NCBI RefSeq assembly: GCF_029855125.1
Contig: NZ_CP123229.1
Location: forward strand, 3,268,501-3,332,500
Reading direction: 5' to 3'
Length of the DNA stretch: 64,000 bases
Source: Methylocapsa sp. D3K7
GTDB lineage: Bacteria > Pseudomonadota > Alphaproteobacteria > Rhizobiales > Beijerinckiaceae
The stretch's first letter is position 1. Every line of letters begins with the position of its first letter. Positions 10,071 through 18,774 of the stretch are shown here, piece after piece. The position numbers and the translations under genes are program-made. The notes below the pieces were generated by a model, which was not told the DNA's origin, made no database searches, and was given only the letters and a program-made list of their open reading frames with translations.

Positions 10071-12767
10071 TCAATAGTTGACGCCATCGAGCGACGTTGT
10101 GTTGAGGAAAGTCTTGTTGAACTTCGCTTCCCCCAAGGTGCGTAATTGCAGTTGCAGGAGCACGGTTTGGTTGCGCACCAGGGACCCGCTTCCGTAATCT
10201 TGATAAATCGAGCTGTAGTTCACGGAAAAACTCGTGCACTCGTCCTGATAGCCGGCACCGATCCCATAGGCGGCGATCGCGAATGCGCCAGGATTGGTAT
10301 AGCCGATCACGGCCGGGGGATAGAGATGGCGGCTCATATCGAACGTGATGTTGCCCTGCGCGAAATAATTCTCGCTGATCTTATAGCGTGACGAAAACGC
10401 AAGGCCTTCGCGGCGAACGTCATACCCAATAACAGGCTGCGCCTGATAGTTGGCGAATTGAACCGACCCCGTTAGTGCCCCGAAATTATAATTTGCAATC
10501 AGGTCCACACGCCGCGCGTCCAAGGAGCTGACATCGAAGCGCGCCTTGGCGACAAAAGAGAAAATCGAATTGGGAGCGATCGTCAGGGCGCCGACGTAAT
10601 CGGAGAGCCGTGTATCGAGCCCCGAACTTAAGCCGACATTGGCGGCGTCCGGTGTCGCGTAGGAATTGGTGCCGGCGACTTGATAGGATTGGCCGCCGAT
10701 CAAGTTGATATACCCGCCATTGTTGAACGTCATCGTGAACTGGCCGCCGTAGTTGGCCCTGGTCCCGGTTTCAAACCGATCGTAGCCTGAATATTTGCTC
10801 CAGTCGAACAGGTTGGAAGAGTCAAAGACGAGGCTCTGGGCATCCAAGTTTACCAGCGAATTCGAGCCGATTTGCTGATCGGGACGAACAATGATCTGGC
10901 CAATCGGCTCGAAAACGATCGAGGCGAAGCTAAACTTGGCAAAGAAGGGATAACGATAATCCAGCCCCAGTCCCGGCATAAACTCGCCGAAAAAACTCGT
11001 GTCTTTGTTGCCGACAAAATTCAACTGCGAAAGGTTGAAATAGGTGGAAGAGCCGGCCGCCGATGCGAAGGTGTAGCTATTCGTCGTATTGATATCGAGC
11101 CATTCGCCATTCGCGCGTGCAAAGGCGAAGGGTGTGAACACTTCGCCGATCGGATCGATGAATTGGCGTTTCCAGGACGCCTCTAGCGTGGCGCGCGTGT
11201 AGTCGCCGCCGACACCGCGCAAAAGGCAATCGCCGATCGTTTGGCCAGGCACATAAAGACCAAAAGGATTGGTTTTTGTGACAGTACTCTGGCAAATGTC
11301 ATAGAGACCATAAGCACTATCCAATTTACGTGGCCCGACCGCCTCGAAGCTCGCGGAGCTCGCGGAAAGGCTGGTGAGATTGAAGTCGAGTTCGGCTTGG
11401 CCGCCAATGCCGAAGGATTTGGCCGGGTCGATGTCGAAGGTCTTATTGTAGTCCCAGACTGGATGCGCGGTCGGCTGCTGGGGCTGAAAGTCGTGGCTCG
11501 ACAGGCCCTCGAAGGAATAACCGCGAAGATCGAAATAGCCGCGATCATGTTGTCCGGTCAGATAAACGGTCGAGGTTGTTTCGCTAAAATAATTGGAAGA
11601 CAGTGTCTGACTCGGCACATGATAGTCGTTGAGGTACCACTTGTCCGAGAGCAGGGTGAATTCCCAGCCAAACTTCCAGTAATCGGCGATATAAAACAGG
11701 CCCTTGCTTTCGAACGAGCCGCGCAGGGACTGATCGCCCGAGCCATAGGGCGCCACAGGGAAAACCGTGTTGTTCTGCTCGGCTATTCCCGTCGCACGGA
11801 TATAATATTCGCCGCTCTCGAACCGCTGGCGCCATTCCGCCTTGGCAAAGAACCCTTGCTGGGAAAAATAAGTCGGCGTGAAGGTCAAATCGTAATCGGG
11901 TGCGAGCGCCCAGAAGATCGGAATACCGACGCCAGCCCCGAGATTGCCGCTATAGGCGAGATAGGGGGAAAGAATTCCTGACTTCCGGGTAACGGTTGGG
12001 TCGGGCGCCGAAAAAAACGGCACGTAAGCGATTGGGATGCCCAAGAACTCAAGCCAAGCATCCTCATAATAAATCATTTTTTCGTCGTTCTTATGGATGA
12101 TGCGCTTGGCGCGCACTCGCCACAGTGGCGGCTTGTCGGGATTGTCCTTGCAAGCCTCGCACGCCGTGTAGGTCCCCTTGTCGAACACCGTGGTTTCGCC
12201 TTCGATGCGTTCGGCGCGAGGGGCGCTGAAATAGGTCTTGTAGGTCCCTTTTTCAAAAGTGTTCCCCGAGGGATAGTAATAGGGTTTTGGCGGGGTATCG
12301 GCGCGTAAGCTTTCGATAAAACCGTCGCGGAAATCGTCGGTGAGATCGAAGCTCTCGCCGTGAATGATAGTGCCGTCGCTTTCGGTCAATTTTGCGTGAC
12401 CTTCGGCATAAACGCGGCCGGTATTGCGATTATAGATGACTCGATCGGCCTCGAGCACCTTCTCGTTGTAGTAAACTCTCGCGTTGCCTTCCGCCGAAAC
12501 CGTGTTCTTTTCGGTGTCATAGCGAAGCTCGGTCGCTTCGACGAACATTTTTCGATTCGCCCCGGCCGCCTGTTGGGTGGCCGCGGCCTCAACGGCGAGG
12601 GCCGGAGGCGAGAAGCTTCCCGTCAGCAAAGCTGTACAGACGAGCGTCAGCGAAAAAAGGATATACCGCCGCGCCCGCGCAACCGGTGCGGTTAGCCCCA
12701 ATTTGGCGCCGAAGGCGCGAAGCGCGGGGACGATCGCAGCACTACCGGGGCAAAAACGCCGCCCCAT
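10071..12767 (-). CDS. lptD: LPS-assembly protein LptD
   Basis: LptD is the outer-membrane barrel that inserts lipopolysaccharide into the outer leaflet. The 898-residue product has a signal region (RRYILFSLTLVCTALLTG near residue 35), an N-terminal OstA/jellyroll domain (about 60-200) and a long C-terminal beta-barrel. The four-Cys arrangement of E. coli is reduced here: CEACKD near 280 and scattered Cys further on. The frame is open to 13103, but the ATG at 12767 shares one base with the lptG stop (TGATG), which fixes the start. It is co-transcribed with lptG and surA. Confidence 0.94.
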   Translation of the reverse strand: MGRRFCPGSAAIVPALRAFGAKLGLTAPVARARRYILFSLTLVCTALLTGSFSPPALAVEAAATQQAAGANRKMFVEATELRYDTEKNTVSAEGNARVYYNEKVLEADRVIYNRNTGRVYAEGHAKLTESDGTIIHGESFDLTDDFRDGFIESLRADTPPKPYYYPSGNTFEKGTYKTYFSAPRAERIEGETTVFDKGTYTACEACKDNPDKPPLWRVRAKRIIHKNDEKMIYYEDAWLEFLGIPIAYVPFFSAPDPTVTRKSGILSPYLAYSGNLGAGVGIPIFWALAPDYDLTFTPTYFSQQGFFAKAEWRQRFESGEYYIRATGIAEQNNTVFPVAPYGSGDQSLRGSFESKGLFYIADYWKFGWEFTLLSDKWYLNDYHVPSQTLSSNYFSETTSTVYLTGQHDRGYFDLRGYSFEGLSSHDFQPQQPTAHPVWDYNKTFDIDPAKSFGIGGQAELDFNLTSLSASSASFEAVGPRKLDSAYGLYDICQSTVTKTNPFGLYVPGQTIGDCLLRGVGGDYTRATLEASWKRQFIDPIGEVFTPFAFARANGEWLDINTTNSYTFASAAGSSTYFNLSQLNFVGNKDTSFFGEFMPGLGLDYRYPFFAKFSFASIVFEPIGQIIVRPDQQIGSNSLVNLDAQSLVFDSSNLFDWSKYSGYDRFETGTRANYGGQFTMTFNNGGYINLIGGQSYQVAGTNSYATPDAANVGLSSGLDTRLSDYVGALTIAPNSIFSFVAKARFDVSSLDARRVDLIANYNFGALTGSVQFANYQAQPVIGYDVRREGLAFSSRYKISENYFAQGNITFDMSRHLYPPAVIGYTNPGAFAIAAYGIGAGYQDECTSFSVNYSSIYQDYGSGSLVRNQTVLLQLQLRTLGEAKFNKTFLNTTSLDGVNY

Positions 12768-13852
12768 CAACCGTCCTCCTGATTCAACAAGGCGAAGGCG
12801 CCAAGCAGACTTGCGACGATCGCCGGAGACCATCCGGCGACAAGCGGATTGAGCAAACCAGAGCCGCCGAGGTCGCCGACCAATTTTGTCGCAACATAAA
12901 GCACGAAGCCTGCGCCCACGCCACCCAAAACCATCTTCTGGATTCCACCAAAACGAAAAAACCTTAAGGAAAAGGCCGCTGCGATTAACACCATAGCGAC
13001 AAACAAGAGCGGCCTTGCCAAAAGCGTGTGGAATTGGAGCCGGTAGCCGAGTCCGTCGAGACCCGCCGTCTCGGCAGCGGCGCGCAGCGATTGTAATTCC
13101 CAAAAAGGCACGGAATCAGGCGCGATGGCGCCTTCCATAATTTCATTCGGTGAAACGCTCGCTGCAAGCAGATAGGTGCCGGCGGCAAAGGGTTCTTCTC
13201 CCGGCGACATCAGCCGCGCGTTGTCAAATTGCCACACACCCGGCCAAAGTTTGGCGGTAGGTGCCGCAATCCTTTGTTCGAAGGCCCCAGCGCGATCGTA
13301 GACATAAGCGATGGCGGAGGTGAGTTTCGTGCCATCCGCCGACGCTTGGCCAGCCTTGATGAAAGCCTCTCCATCGATTCCCTGCTGTCTGATCCATAAG
13401 CTTGCGTCATCGTTTTGCTTGCCATTGCGGCCGAAAAGCTGGGTCTCGATCGCATCCGCTCGATGCTTCATCGTCGCGGAGAGCGGATTGAACAGGATCA
13501 CCGACGCAATTCCGGCCGTGACCGCGATGGCGAGCGGGGGAACCAAAAATCCCCAGACCGAGACGCCCACGGCCCTGGCGACGAGCAGCTCCAATGTGCG
13601 CGTGAGGGTCAGGAATGTCGCCATGGTGCCAAACAACACGCAGAAAGGCATGATCTGCTCGGTCACGGAGGGGACCCGGAGCAAGGAAAGGTAGGCGATA
13701 AATCCTGGCGAGACTCCTGGGATGTCGCCGCTCCGTCGCAACAACTCAACGAAGTCGATGACGTAGATCATGGTGGAAATCATGAGAAAAACCGCGCCGA
13801 TCGTCTGCAGGAAGCGCGCCGACAAATAACGGGAAAGTGTCCAGCCGATCAT
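12767..13852 (-). CDS. lptG: LPS export permease LptG
   Basis: An inner-membrane subunit of the LptB2FG transporter that extracts lipopolysaccharide from the inner membrane. The 361-residue product has the YjgP/YjgQ layout: a TM1 segment (FLQTIGAVFLMISTMIYVI), TM2-3 around residues 50-110, a periplasmic jellyroll domain (about 130-270) and three C-terminal TM helices (LLFVAMVLIAAAFSLRF, MVLGGVGAGFVLYV, SPAIVASLLGAFALL). Start at 13852 (MIGWTLSRYLS) fits the family; upstream in-frame codons lack homologous sequence. The stop overlaps the lptD start. The partner lptF, usually just upstream, is not present. Confidence 0.93.
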   Translation of the reverse strand: MIGWTLSRYLSARFLQTIGAVFLMISTMIYVIDFVELLRRSGDIPGVSPGFIAYLSLLRVPSVTEQIMPFCVLFGTMATFLTLTRTLELLVARAVGVSVWGFLVPPLAIAVTAGIASVILFNPLSATMKHRADAIETQLFGRNGKQNDDASLWIRQQGIDGEAFIKAGQASADGTKLTSAIAYVYDRAGAFEQRIAAPTAKLWPGVWQFDNARLMSPGEEPFAAGTYLLAASVSPNEIMEGAIAPDSVPFWELQSLRAAAETAGLDGLGYRLQFHTLLARPLLFVAMVLIAAAFSLRFFRFGGIQKMVLGGVGAGFVLYVATKLVGDLGGSGLLNPLVAGWSPAIVASLLGAFALLNQEDG

Positions 13853-14465
13853 CGCGCGGATTCCGTTTTGGCTTTTTTGGGGCAAACACATGGCGCTTCC
13901 CGCGTCCGGGCGCTCTTCAATTTTTGGAAGGACATGTCCGCCATTGTGCCTATGAAATTGCCAAATCGTGGTTGGATTAAAAGACTTATCGAGTGCAAGC
14001 CGGTAGGCTCGCGGCGGTTCTCTTCGGTGCGGCTCCCAGCGTTGGCCTTCCTATCCTTTGTCTCCTTTATAAACCTAATAAAATCAATAGTATATTCGCT
14101 ATACCGGGCGGCGAACCCTTGCTGCCCCGGCGGCTTGGAATTCCGCATCCGTGAAAAAAACCCAAACAATAAGGCGTGGCGGTTTTTTGGCGGACGTGGG
14201 GCGCTGTCCCTCGGATCGTGGCGAAGACCCTCCCCGAACGTCAATGCCGGGAAAAACGCGGCAGGGTTTTGCCCAGCCACCCGGCCTTTCACAAGGCGGC
14301 CGGGCGATCACCATTCTGAAAGGGTTTCCGAGCGGCTCGCACGGGGAGTCCAACACATTGATTTTCAACAATCTATTTCATGATAAACGTTTCTATTGAC
14401 GGGGAAGCGCGGTACCCGGACAAGACGCCGGATCAAACGCGCCTCCGGCGCTGGCAGAGGAACAG
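13853..14465. other. Gap between lptG and pepA, where lptF usually lies
   Basis: 613 bases separate the divergent lptG and pepA genes. I see no coding sequence with family features. A minus-strand frame of 147 codons (13849-14292) has a composition unlike a protein and no membrane segments, so it is not LptF. An AT-rich patch at about 14060-14105 (TATAAACCTAATAAAATC) is the likely promoter zone for the lpt operon, and 14360-14400 (AACAATCTATTTCATGATAAA) may hold the pepA promoter. Confidence 0.6.
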
Positions 14466-16061
14466 ATGATCGAGACGATGAAAATCGAATTTGCCGCTCT
14501 TGCGGCATTACCGCCGCAAACGCCCCCGCAGGATTCACCAGGACCCGGGGGCAAGGCGGCGGCTGCGCGGACGCTTGTCATTTTCATGGGCAAGGACTTT
14601 GTTTTCGGCGCCGCGACCCTGCACCTCATCGGCGATCAAGGTGCAGCACTGGTCAAGAAGGCGGCCGCCGCCGTCAAGTTCAAGGGAAAGGCGCTGACCG
14701 CGCTTGATCTTATCGCTCCGGCCGGGCTTGCCGCCGAACGGCTCCTGGTGATTGGCACCGGCGGCGAAGACTTGGAAGGCAAAACCAAAAAGGATATGCC
14801 GCCACAGCCGGACGATTACGCGAGCCTCGGCGGTTTTGTGATGGGAAAGCTCGGCAAAGCAGCGTGTGCCACCATCGCTTTTGATCCGCCGCGCCCGCCT
14901 GTAGATCCGGCCGGAGCGGCCGCCGATTTCGCGCTTGGGATGCGGCTGCGCGATTACCGGTTCGATCGCTACAAGACCAAGAAAAAGGACAAGGACGAGG
15001 ATGCGGCGGCGAAGGGACGTGCCGACATCATTATTGCCGTCGATAAGCCAGCCGCCGTCCGCAATAAGGTCAAACGGGGGGAGGCGGTGTCGGCCGGCGT
15101 ATTCACCGCCCGCTCGCTTGTCAATGAACCCGCGAATATCCTTTACCCCGAAGAGTTCGCCGATCGCGCCTTGGCGCTAAAAAAACATGGCGTCGAGGTG
15201 ACGGTTCTCGATCTCGCGGCGATGCGGGAACTCGGCATGGGCGCGCTTCTTGGCGTCGGGCAAGGATCGGTGCGCGAGAGCCGCATCGTCATCATGCGCT
15301 GGCGCGGCGGCAAGGGCGCCAAAGCCAAGTCGAAGCCGATCGCCTTCGTTGGCAAGGGTGTCTGCTTCGATACCGGCGGCATTTCGATCAAGCCGGCCGC
15401 CGGAATGGAGGACATGAAGGGCGATATGGCGGGAGCCGCTTGTGTCGTCGGCCTTATGCAGGCTCTTGCGGAACGTAAAGCCAATGTGGACGTGGTTGGT
15501 GCCATCGGTCTGACGGAAAACATGCCGGGTCCGGATGCGCAGCGTCCTGGCGACATCGTAACGTCGATGTCGGGCCAGACGATTGAAGTCATCAACACAG
15601 ACGCCGAAGGGCGTCTCGTTCTCGCCGATGTGCTCTGGTATGTGCAGGACAAATTCAAACCGCAATTCATCGTCGATCTCGCAACGCTAACCGGCGCGAT
15701 CCTCGTCGCGCTCGGCCAGGAGCACGCGGGTCTGTTCACCAACAATGACGAGCTTGGCGAGAGGCTCATCGCGGCGGGCAAGGTCACCGGCGAGAAGCTC
15801 TGGCGGATGCCGCTTGGCCCGGTTTACGATAAAATGATCGACTCGAAGTTCGCCGACATGAAAAATACCGGTGGCCGTCACGCGGGTTCGGTCACCGCCG
15901 CGCAATTCCTCCAGCGCTTTGTCAATGGCACGCCTTGGGCGCATCTCGATATCGCGGGCACCGGCATGGGGTCGCCCGCGAGCGAGACCAATCAAAGTTG
16001 GGGCTCGGGATTCGGCGTCCGCCTGCTCGACCGTCTTGTCGCCGATCATTACGAGGGTTGA
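14466..16061 (+). CDS. pepA: Leucyl aminopeptidase (M17 family)
   Basis: A cytosolic, two-metal aminopeptidase that removes N-terminal residues from peptides; some PepA also bind DNA. The 531-residue protein has an N-terminal macro-like domain (about 1-190, with a Lys-rich [15 protein letters not shown] insert near 175) and a C-terminal catalytic domain bearing [15 protein letters not shown], the metal-binding DMAGAA segment and the signature [16 protein letters not shown]. The divergent position beside the lpt operon is conserved in alphaproteobacteria. An internal ATG at 14478 (MKIEF) is an equally possible start. Confidence 0.95.
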   Translation: MIETMKIEFAALAALPPQTPPQDSPGPGGKAAAARTLVIFMGKDFVFGAATLHLIGDQGAALVKKAAAAVKFKGKALTALDLIAPAGLAAERLLVIGTGGEDLEGKTKKDMPPQPDDYASLGGFVMGKLGKAACATIAFDPPRPPVDPAGAAADFALGMRLRDYRFDRYKTKKKDKDEDAAAKGRADIIIAVDKPAAVRNKVKRGEAVSAGVFTARSLVNEPANILYPEEFADRALALKKHGVEVTVLDLAAMRELGMGALLGVGQGSVRESRIVIMRWRGGKGAKAKSKPIAFVGKGVCFDTGGISIKPAAGMEDMKGDMAGAACVVGLMQALAERKANVDVVGAIGLTENMPGPDAQRPGDIVTSMSGQTIEVINTDAEGRLVLADVLWYVQDKFKPQFIVDLATLTGAILVALGQEHAGLFTNNDELGERLIAAGKVTGEKLWRMPLGPVYDKMIDSKFADMKNTGGRHAGSVTAAQFLQRFVNGTPWAHLDIAGTGMGSPASETNQSWGSGFGVRLLDRLVADHYEG

Positions 16062-16084
16062 GTTTTGTCCGCGAGGCCGCCGGT

Positions 16085-17188
16085 ATGAGTGAGCGGTTGC
16101 AAGCCTTCTATCGCATTCGCGCTGACGCGTCGGTGATCGAAGACCGCGCGCTGGGAGTCGCGATCGAGCAGAGCGTCGAGGCACCGCTCGCGGCGGTCCA
16201 CAATCCGCGCGTCTTGTCCGATATCGTCGGCCAGGTCGCGGCGATCGAAGATCAGGGAGATGGATGGTTTGGCGTGCGTATCGATCTTGCCGCCGAGACG
16301 ATCGGCGAGGATGCCGGTCAGCTTCTCAACATGCTATTTGGAAACAGTTCGCTCTACGAGGACGTGATTCTCGATGACGCGGTTTTTCCGGCAAGCTTGG
16401 TTTCGGTTTTCGGCGGTCCGCGTCATGGCGTCCCAGGTCTCTTCGCACGCGTGAAAGCGGAGGGACGGGCGCTCACGTGCTCGGCCCTTAAGCCGCAAGG
16501 AATTCCCCCAGGAGAATTGGCGGCAATTGCGTACAAGCTGGCGCTTGGCGGGGTTGATTACATCAAGGACGATCATGGGCTCGCGAACCAGGCGTTCAGT
16601 CCCTTCGAGGAGCGGGTTCGGGCATGCGCCGCCGCCGTTCGCAAGGCCTGTGTGGCGACCGGTGGACACACGCGCTATGTGCCAAATCTCTACGGTCACT
16701 TTGGCCAAATGGAGCGGCAGCTCGGCATCGCCCGCTCGGAAGGCCTCGATACAGTGATGATCGCGCCGATGATCGCCGGTGTTGCGACGCTTCAGGCGCT
16801 GCGCCAGACTCATCGGGATTTTGCCTTCCTCGCGCATCCGGCGATGACCGGAGCCGCGCGCCTTTCCCCTTATCTGTTCGCCAAACTGTTTCGCCTTTTT
16901 GGCGCCGATGCGATCATCTTTCCCAATCCCGGCGGCCGTTTTGGCTATAGTTTAGAGTGCTGCGGAAAGATCTTAAGCGCCGCGCGCGGCACATGGGATG
17001 GGCTGCGCCCCAGCCTGCCCGTGCCGGCCGGAGGAATGACCTTGCAACGGGTGCCGGAATTGCTCAACTATTATGGTCGCGACGCAATGCTTTTGATCGG
17101 CGGCGCGCTGTTGTCATCGCCTCCGGAAACACTCGTCAACGAAACCGCTGCCTTCGTCCGGGTGGTTGCAGGCTATCGCTATGAATGA
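16085..17188 (+). CDS. RuBisCO-like protein (form IV), large-subunit family
   Basis: A 367-residue RuBisCO large-subunit homologue that should not fix CO2. The N-terminal ferredoxin-like part is about 1-125 and the TIM barrel about 126-367. By motif comparison K136 in SALKPQG corresponds to the form I catalytic K175 and K161 in YIKDDHG to the carbamylated K201; D163 matches D203, but H164 replaces the metal-ligand E204. HPAMTG (near 294) stands where HRAMH is expected, and PAGGM retains the phosphate-binding glycines. It begins 24 bases after pepA and runs directly into a cupin gene. In Rhodospirillum rubrum such a pair turns methylthioribulose 1-phosphate into methylthioxylulose 5-phosphate and then DXP plus methanethiol; that role is inferred here. 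The frame is open to 15935, but MSERLQAFYRI is the family-like start. Confidence 0.9.
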   Translation: MSERLQAFYRIRADASVIEDRALGVAIEQSVEAPLAAVHNPRVLSDIVGQVAAIEDQGDGWFGVRIDLAAETIGEDAGQLLNMLFGNSSLYEDVILDDAVFPASLVSVFGGPRHGVPGLFARVKAEGRALTCSALKPQGIPPGELAAIAYKLALGGVDYIKDDHGLANQAFSPFEERVRACAAAVRKACVATGGHTRYVPNLYGHFGQMERQLGIARSEGLDTVMIAPMIAGVATLQALRQTHRDFAFLAHPAMTGAARLSPYLFAKLFRLFGADAIIFPNPGGRFGYSLECCGKILSAARGTWDGLRPSLPVPAGGMTLQRVPELLNYYGRDAMLLIGGALLSSPPETLVNETAAFVRVVAGYRYE

Positions 17189-17195
17189 GGGCTCG

Positions 17196-17639
17196 ATGGC
17201 TGTGCGGAAAGCGGCGTCGGATTTCGCGTGGGAAGGGGTCGGGCGTCTCCCCTATAAGGAGGCGGACGGCGTGCCATTCAAGGCGATTTCCCGTCAGACC
17301 TTATTTTCGGATCCAAGACTGAGCGGCGAGTTGCGCTATTTCGAGATTGAACCTGGCGGATTCTCGACCCTCGAGCGGCATGCCCACATGCATGGCGTCA
17401 TAATTTTGCGCGGCGGCGGCCAGTGTTTGGTTGGCGCCGAGATTCATGCGCTCAGTCCTTATGATCTCGTCACGATAGAGCCCTGGACTTGGCATCAGTT
17501 CCGGGCCGGGCGCCAAGAGCCCTTGGGATTTTTGTGCCTCGTCAATAGCGAACGCGACAAGCCGCAGTTGCCGAGCACGGAAGAGCTTGCGGTGCTGCGC
17601 GCGAACCCCGCCGTGGCGCGGTTCTTCGATGAGTCCTGA
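17196..17639 (+). CDS. Cupin-domain protein, candidate methylthioxylulose 5-phosphate sulfurylase
   Basis: A 147-residue single-cupin protein. The barrel has RYFEIEPGGFSTLERHAHMH (His cluster of cupin motif 1), VIILRGGGQCLVG, and a motif 2 His in IEPWTWHQFRAG, so a bound metal is likely. It resembles the cupin that follows the RuBisCO-like gene in R. rubrum and cleaves methylthioxylulose 5-phosphate. Starts at 17166 and 17181 inside the upstream gene are possible; 17196 has GAGGG five bases upstream and I prefer it. Translational coupling to the RuBisCO-like gene is likely. Other salvage genes (mtnA, mtnP) are not in view. Confidence 0.78.
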   Translation: MAVRKAASDFAWEGVGRLPYKEADGVPFKAISRQTLFSDPRLSGELRYFEIEPGGFSTLERHAHMHGVIILRGGGQCLVGAEIHALSPYDLVTIEPWTWHQFRAGRQEPLGFLCLVNSERDKPQLPSTEELAVLRANPAVARFFDES

Positions 17640-17806
17640 ACGGCTTGCTCTTCCGGATTTTGGAGCCTGCTGATTTTATGAGTGTTGAATAAATTCAAAT
17701 GTCATACAAATGGGGCTGATGCTGCTATGGGTATATGTTCTGCCAATACGGCTTGCATGATCCTAGGTCCCGGACCAAACCTTGAGTCTTCAAAGAGGAG
17801 AGTTGC

Positions 17807-18364
17807 GTGAAAAGACTCATCGTCGTGACGGGTTGTCTCGTCTTCCTGCCATTGCCAGTCCTCGCCAAGGCGAGATCCACCGGCGTCCCGGTTTTCAATG
17901 TGGCGCCGGCCTGCCAGGAAGCCCGCGCCTTTGTCGGCGACAATAAAACCTTAGCGTATCAAAGCTGCATGAAGGACGAAAACGACGCGCGCGCCGAACT
18001 CACGCGAAAATGGGCGCATTTCAAACCGCAAGACCGGAGCGATTGCGTGGCGCAAGGCGCGGCTCCGATGCCAAGCTATGTGGAAATTTTGACGTGCCTA
18101 GAAATGAGCGAAGAGGCGGGCACGCTCTATAATCCCGATGGCACCGCCCGCGCTAATCCAGGTCCCGCGAAGCAAGGGTTGTCCTCGCCGGCCATGACGG
18201 CCCCCGCCGGCATTTCGCCGACGGCACCCGTGCCTCCGGCAGTCGCGGCGCCCAGCAGCCCTGTGCCAGATCTTGGTCCGGGTTCCATGCCAAGTGTTGC
18301 GCCAAGCCCTGAAAATGTTCTAAGCCCAGACGTAGTTGCGCCCCCTCAAAAATTGCCGGAGTAG
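17807..18364 (+). CDS. Secreted protein of unknown function, Pro/Ala-rich tail
   Basis: A 185-residue protein starting at GTG 17807, preceded by a strong ribosome site (GAGGAG near 17796). It has a signal peptide (KRLIVVTGCLVFLPLPVLA), then a compact region of about 100 residues with four Cys (PACQEA, YQSCMKDE, SDCVAQG, LTCLEM) that may form two disulfides, and a low-complexity tail rich in Pro, Ala, Ser and Val. I do not recognise a characterised family. It stands alone between the cupin and DUF502 genes. Confidence 0.75.
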   Translation: MKRLIVVTGCLVFLPLPVLAKARSTGVPVFNVAPACQEARAFVGDNKTLAYQSCMKDENDARAELTRKWAHFKPQDRSDCVAQGAAPMPSYVEILTCLEMSEEAGTLYNPDGTARANPGPAKQGLSSPAMTAPAGISPTAPVPPAVAAPSSPVPDLGPGSMPSVAPSPENVLSPDVVAPPQKLPE

Positions 18365-18421
18365 CGGCTGTCTTCTTCCAAACGAAGCTTGAGTAGATGG
18401 TTGAATTGACGGCTAGGGCAG

Positions 18422-18452
18422 AAAAAAGGGCGGAGATATCTATCCCCGCCCC
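18422..18452 (-). terminator. Intrinsic terminator on the minus strand
   Basis: On the minus strand a GGGCGG...CCGCCC hairpin with an AU-rich centre is followed by TTTTTT (complement of 18422-18427). No T-run follows it on the plus strand, so it acts leftward and implies a minus-strand transcript where no protein gene exists. Confidence 0.7.
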
Positions 18453-18602
18453 TTAGAGTCCTGTCCATTACCTCTTCTCTTGCCTTGCCTTCTACGCAAA
18501 GACGTCACCACGCGGTGGCGATGAGACAAAAGAACAAGCGTCCTCCCAAGACTTGGACTACGGCGCCGAGTTGAGTAACGGCTTCGGCCTTCAACGGCTT
18601 AC
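18422..18602 (-). ncRNA. Candidate structured small RNA, minus strand
   Basis: No gene occupies the minus strand here, yet a typical intrinsic terminator reads leftward at 18422-18452. About 180 bases upstream lies a plausible promoter: TGACAT (18631-18636), 16-base spacer, TAAGTT (18609-18614). Between them, bases 18524-18534 and 18475-18485 can form an 11-pair helix in the transcript (UUCUUUUGUCU with AGGCAAGAGAA, counting G-U pairs) enclosing a CACC/GGUG apical hairpin near 18506-18517. Size and long-hairpin shape would suit 6S RNA, but I cannot confirm that class by sequence alone. Confidence 0.38.
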
Positions 18603-18774
18603 GGCCGGAACTTAGCTCACGTGAAAGGCAATGTCACGCACAAATAGGCAGAATGTTTCTTGAAAAGCACAAATGTGAAAATAATTTCGAGGGTGGTTTA
18701 AATTTGAAAAAATAAAATTTTTGCGACGCGAAGCGCCGGAACCTGTAAACGTTTCCGGTGCTGCGGGAAAAGCC

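Noticed and set aside
9120..10145. 341-codon plus-strand frame over surA
   Set aside because: Shadow frame; the minus-strand SurA product has a signal peptide and correct context.
13849..14292. 147-codon minus-strand frame before lptG, considered as lptF remnant
   Set aside because: No membrane helices and no similarity to the YjgP/YjgQ pattern; it also overlaps the lptG start.
18612..18628. TCACGTGAAA as a third parS-like site
   Set aside because: Only the central and right half fit and the flanks are not palindromic, so it is likely chance.
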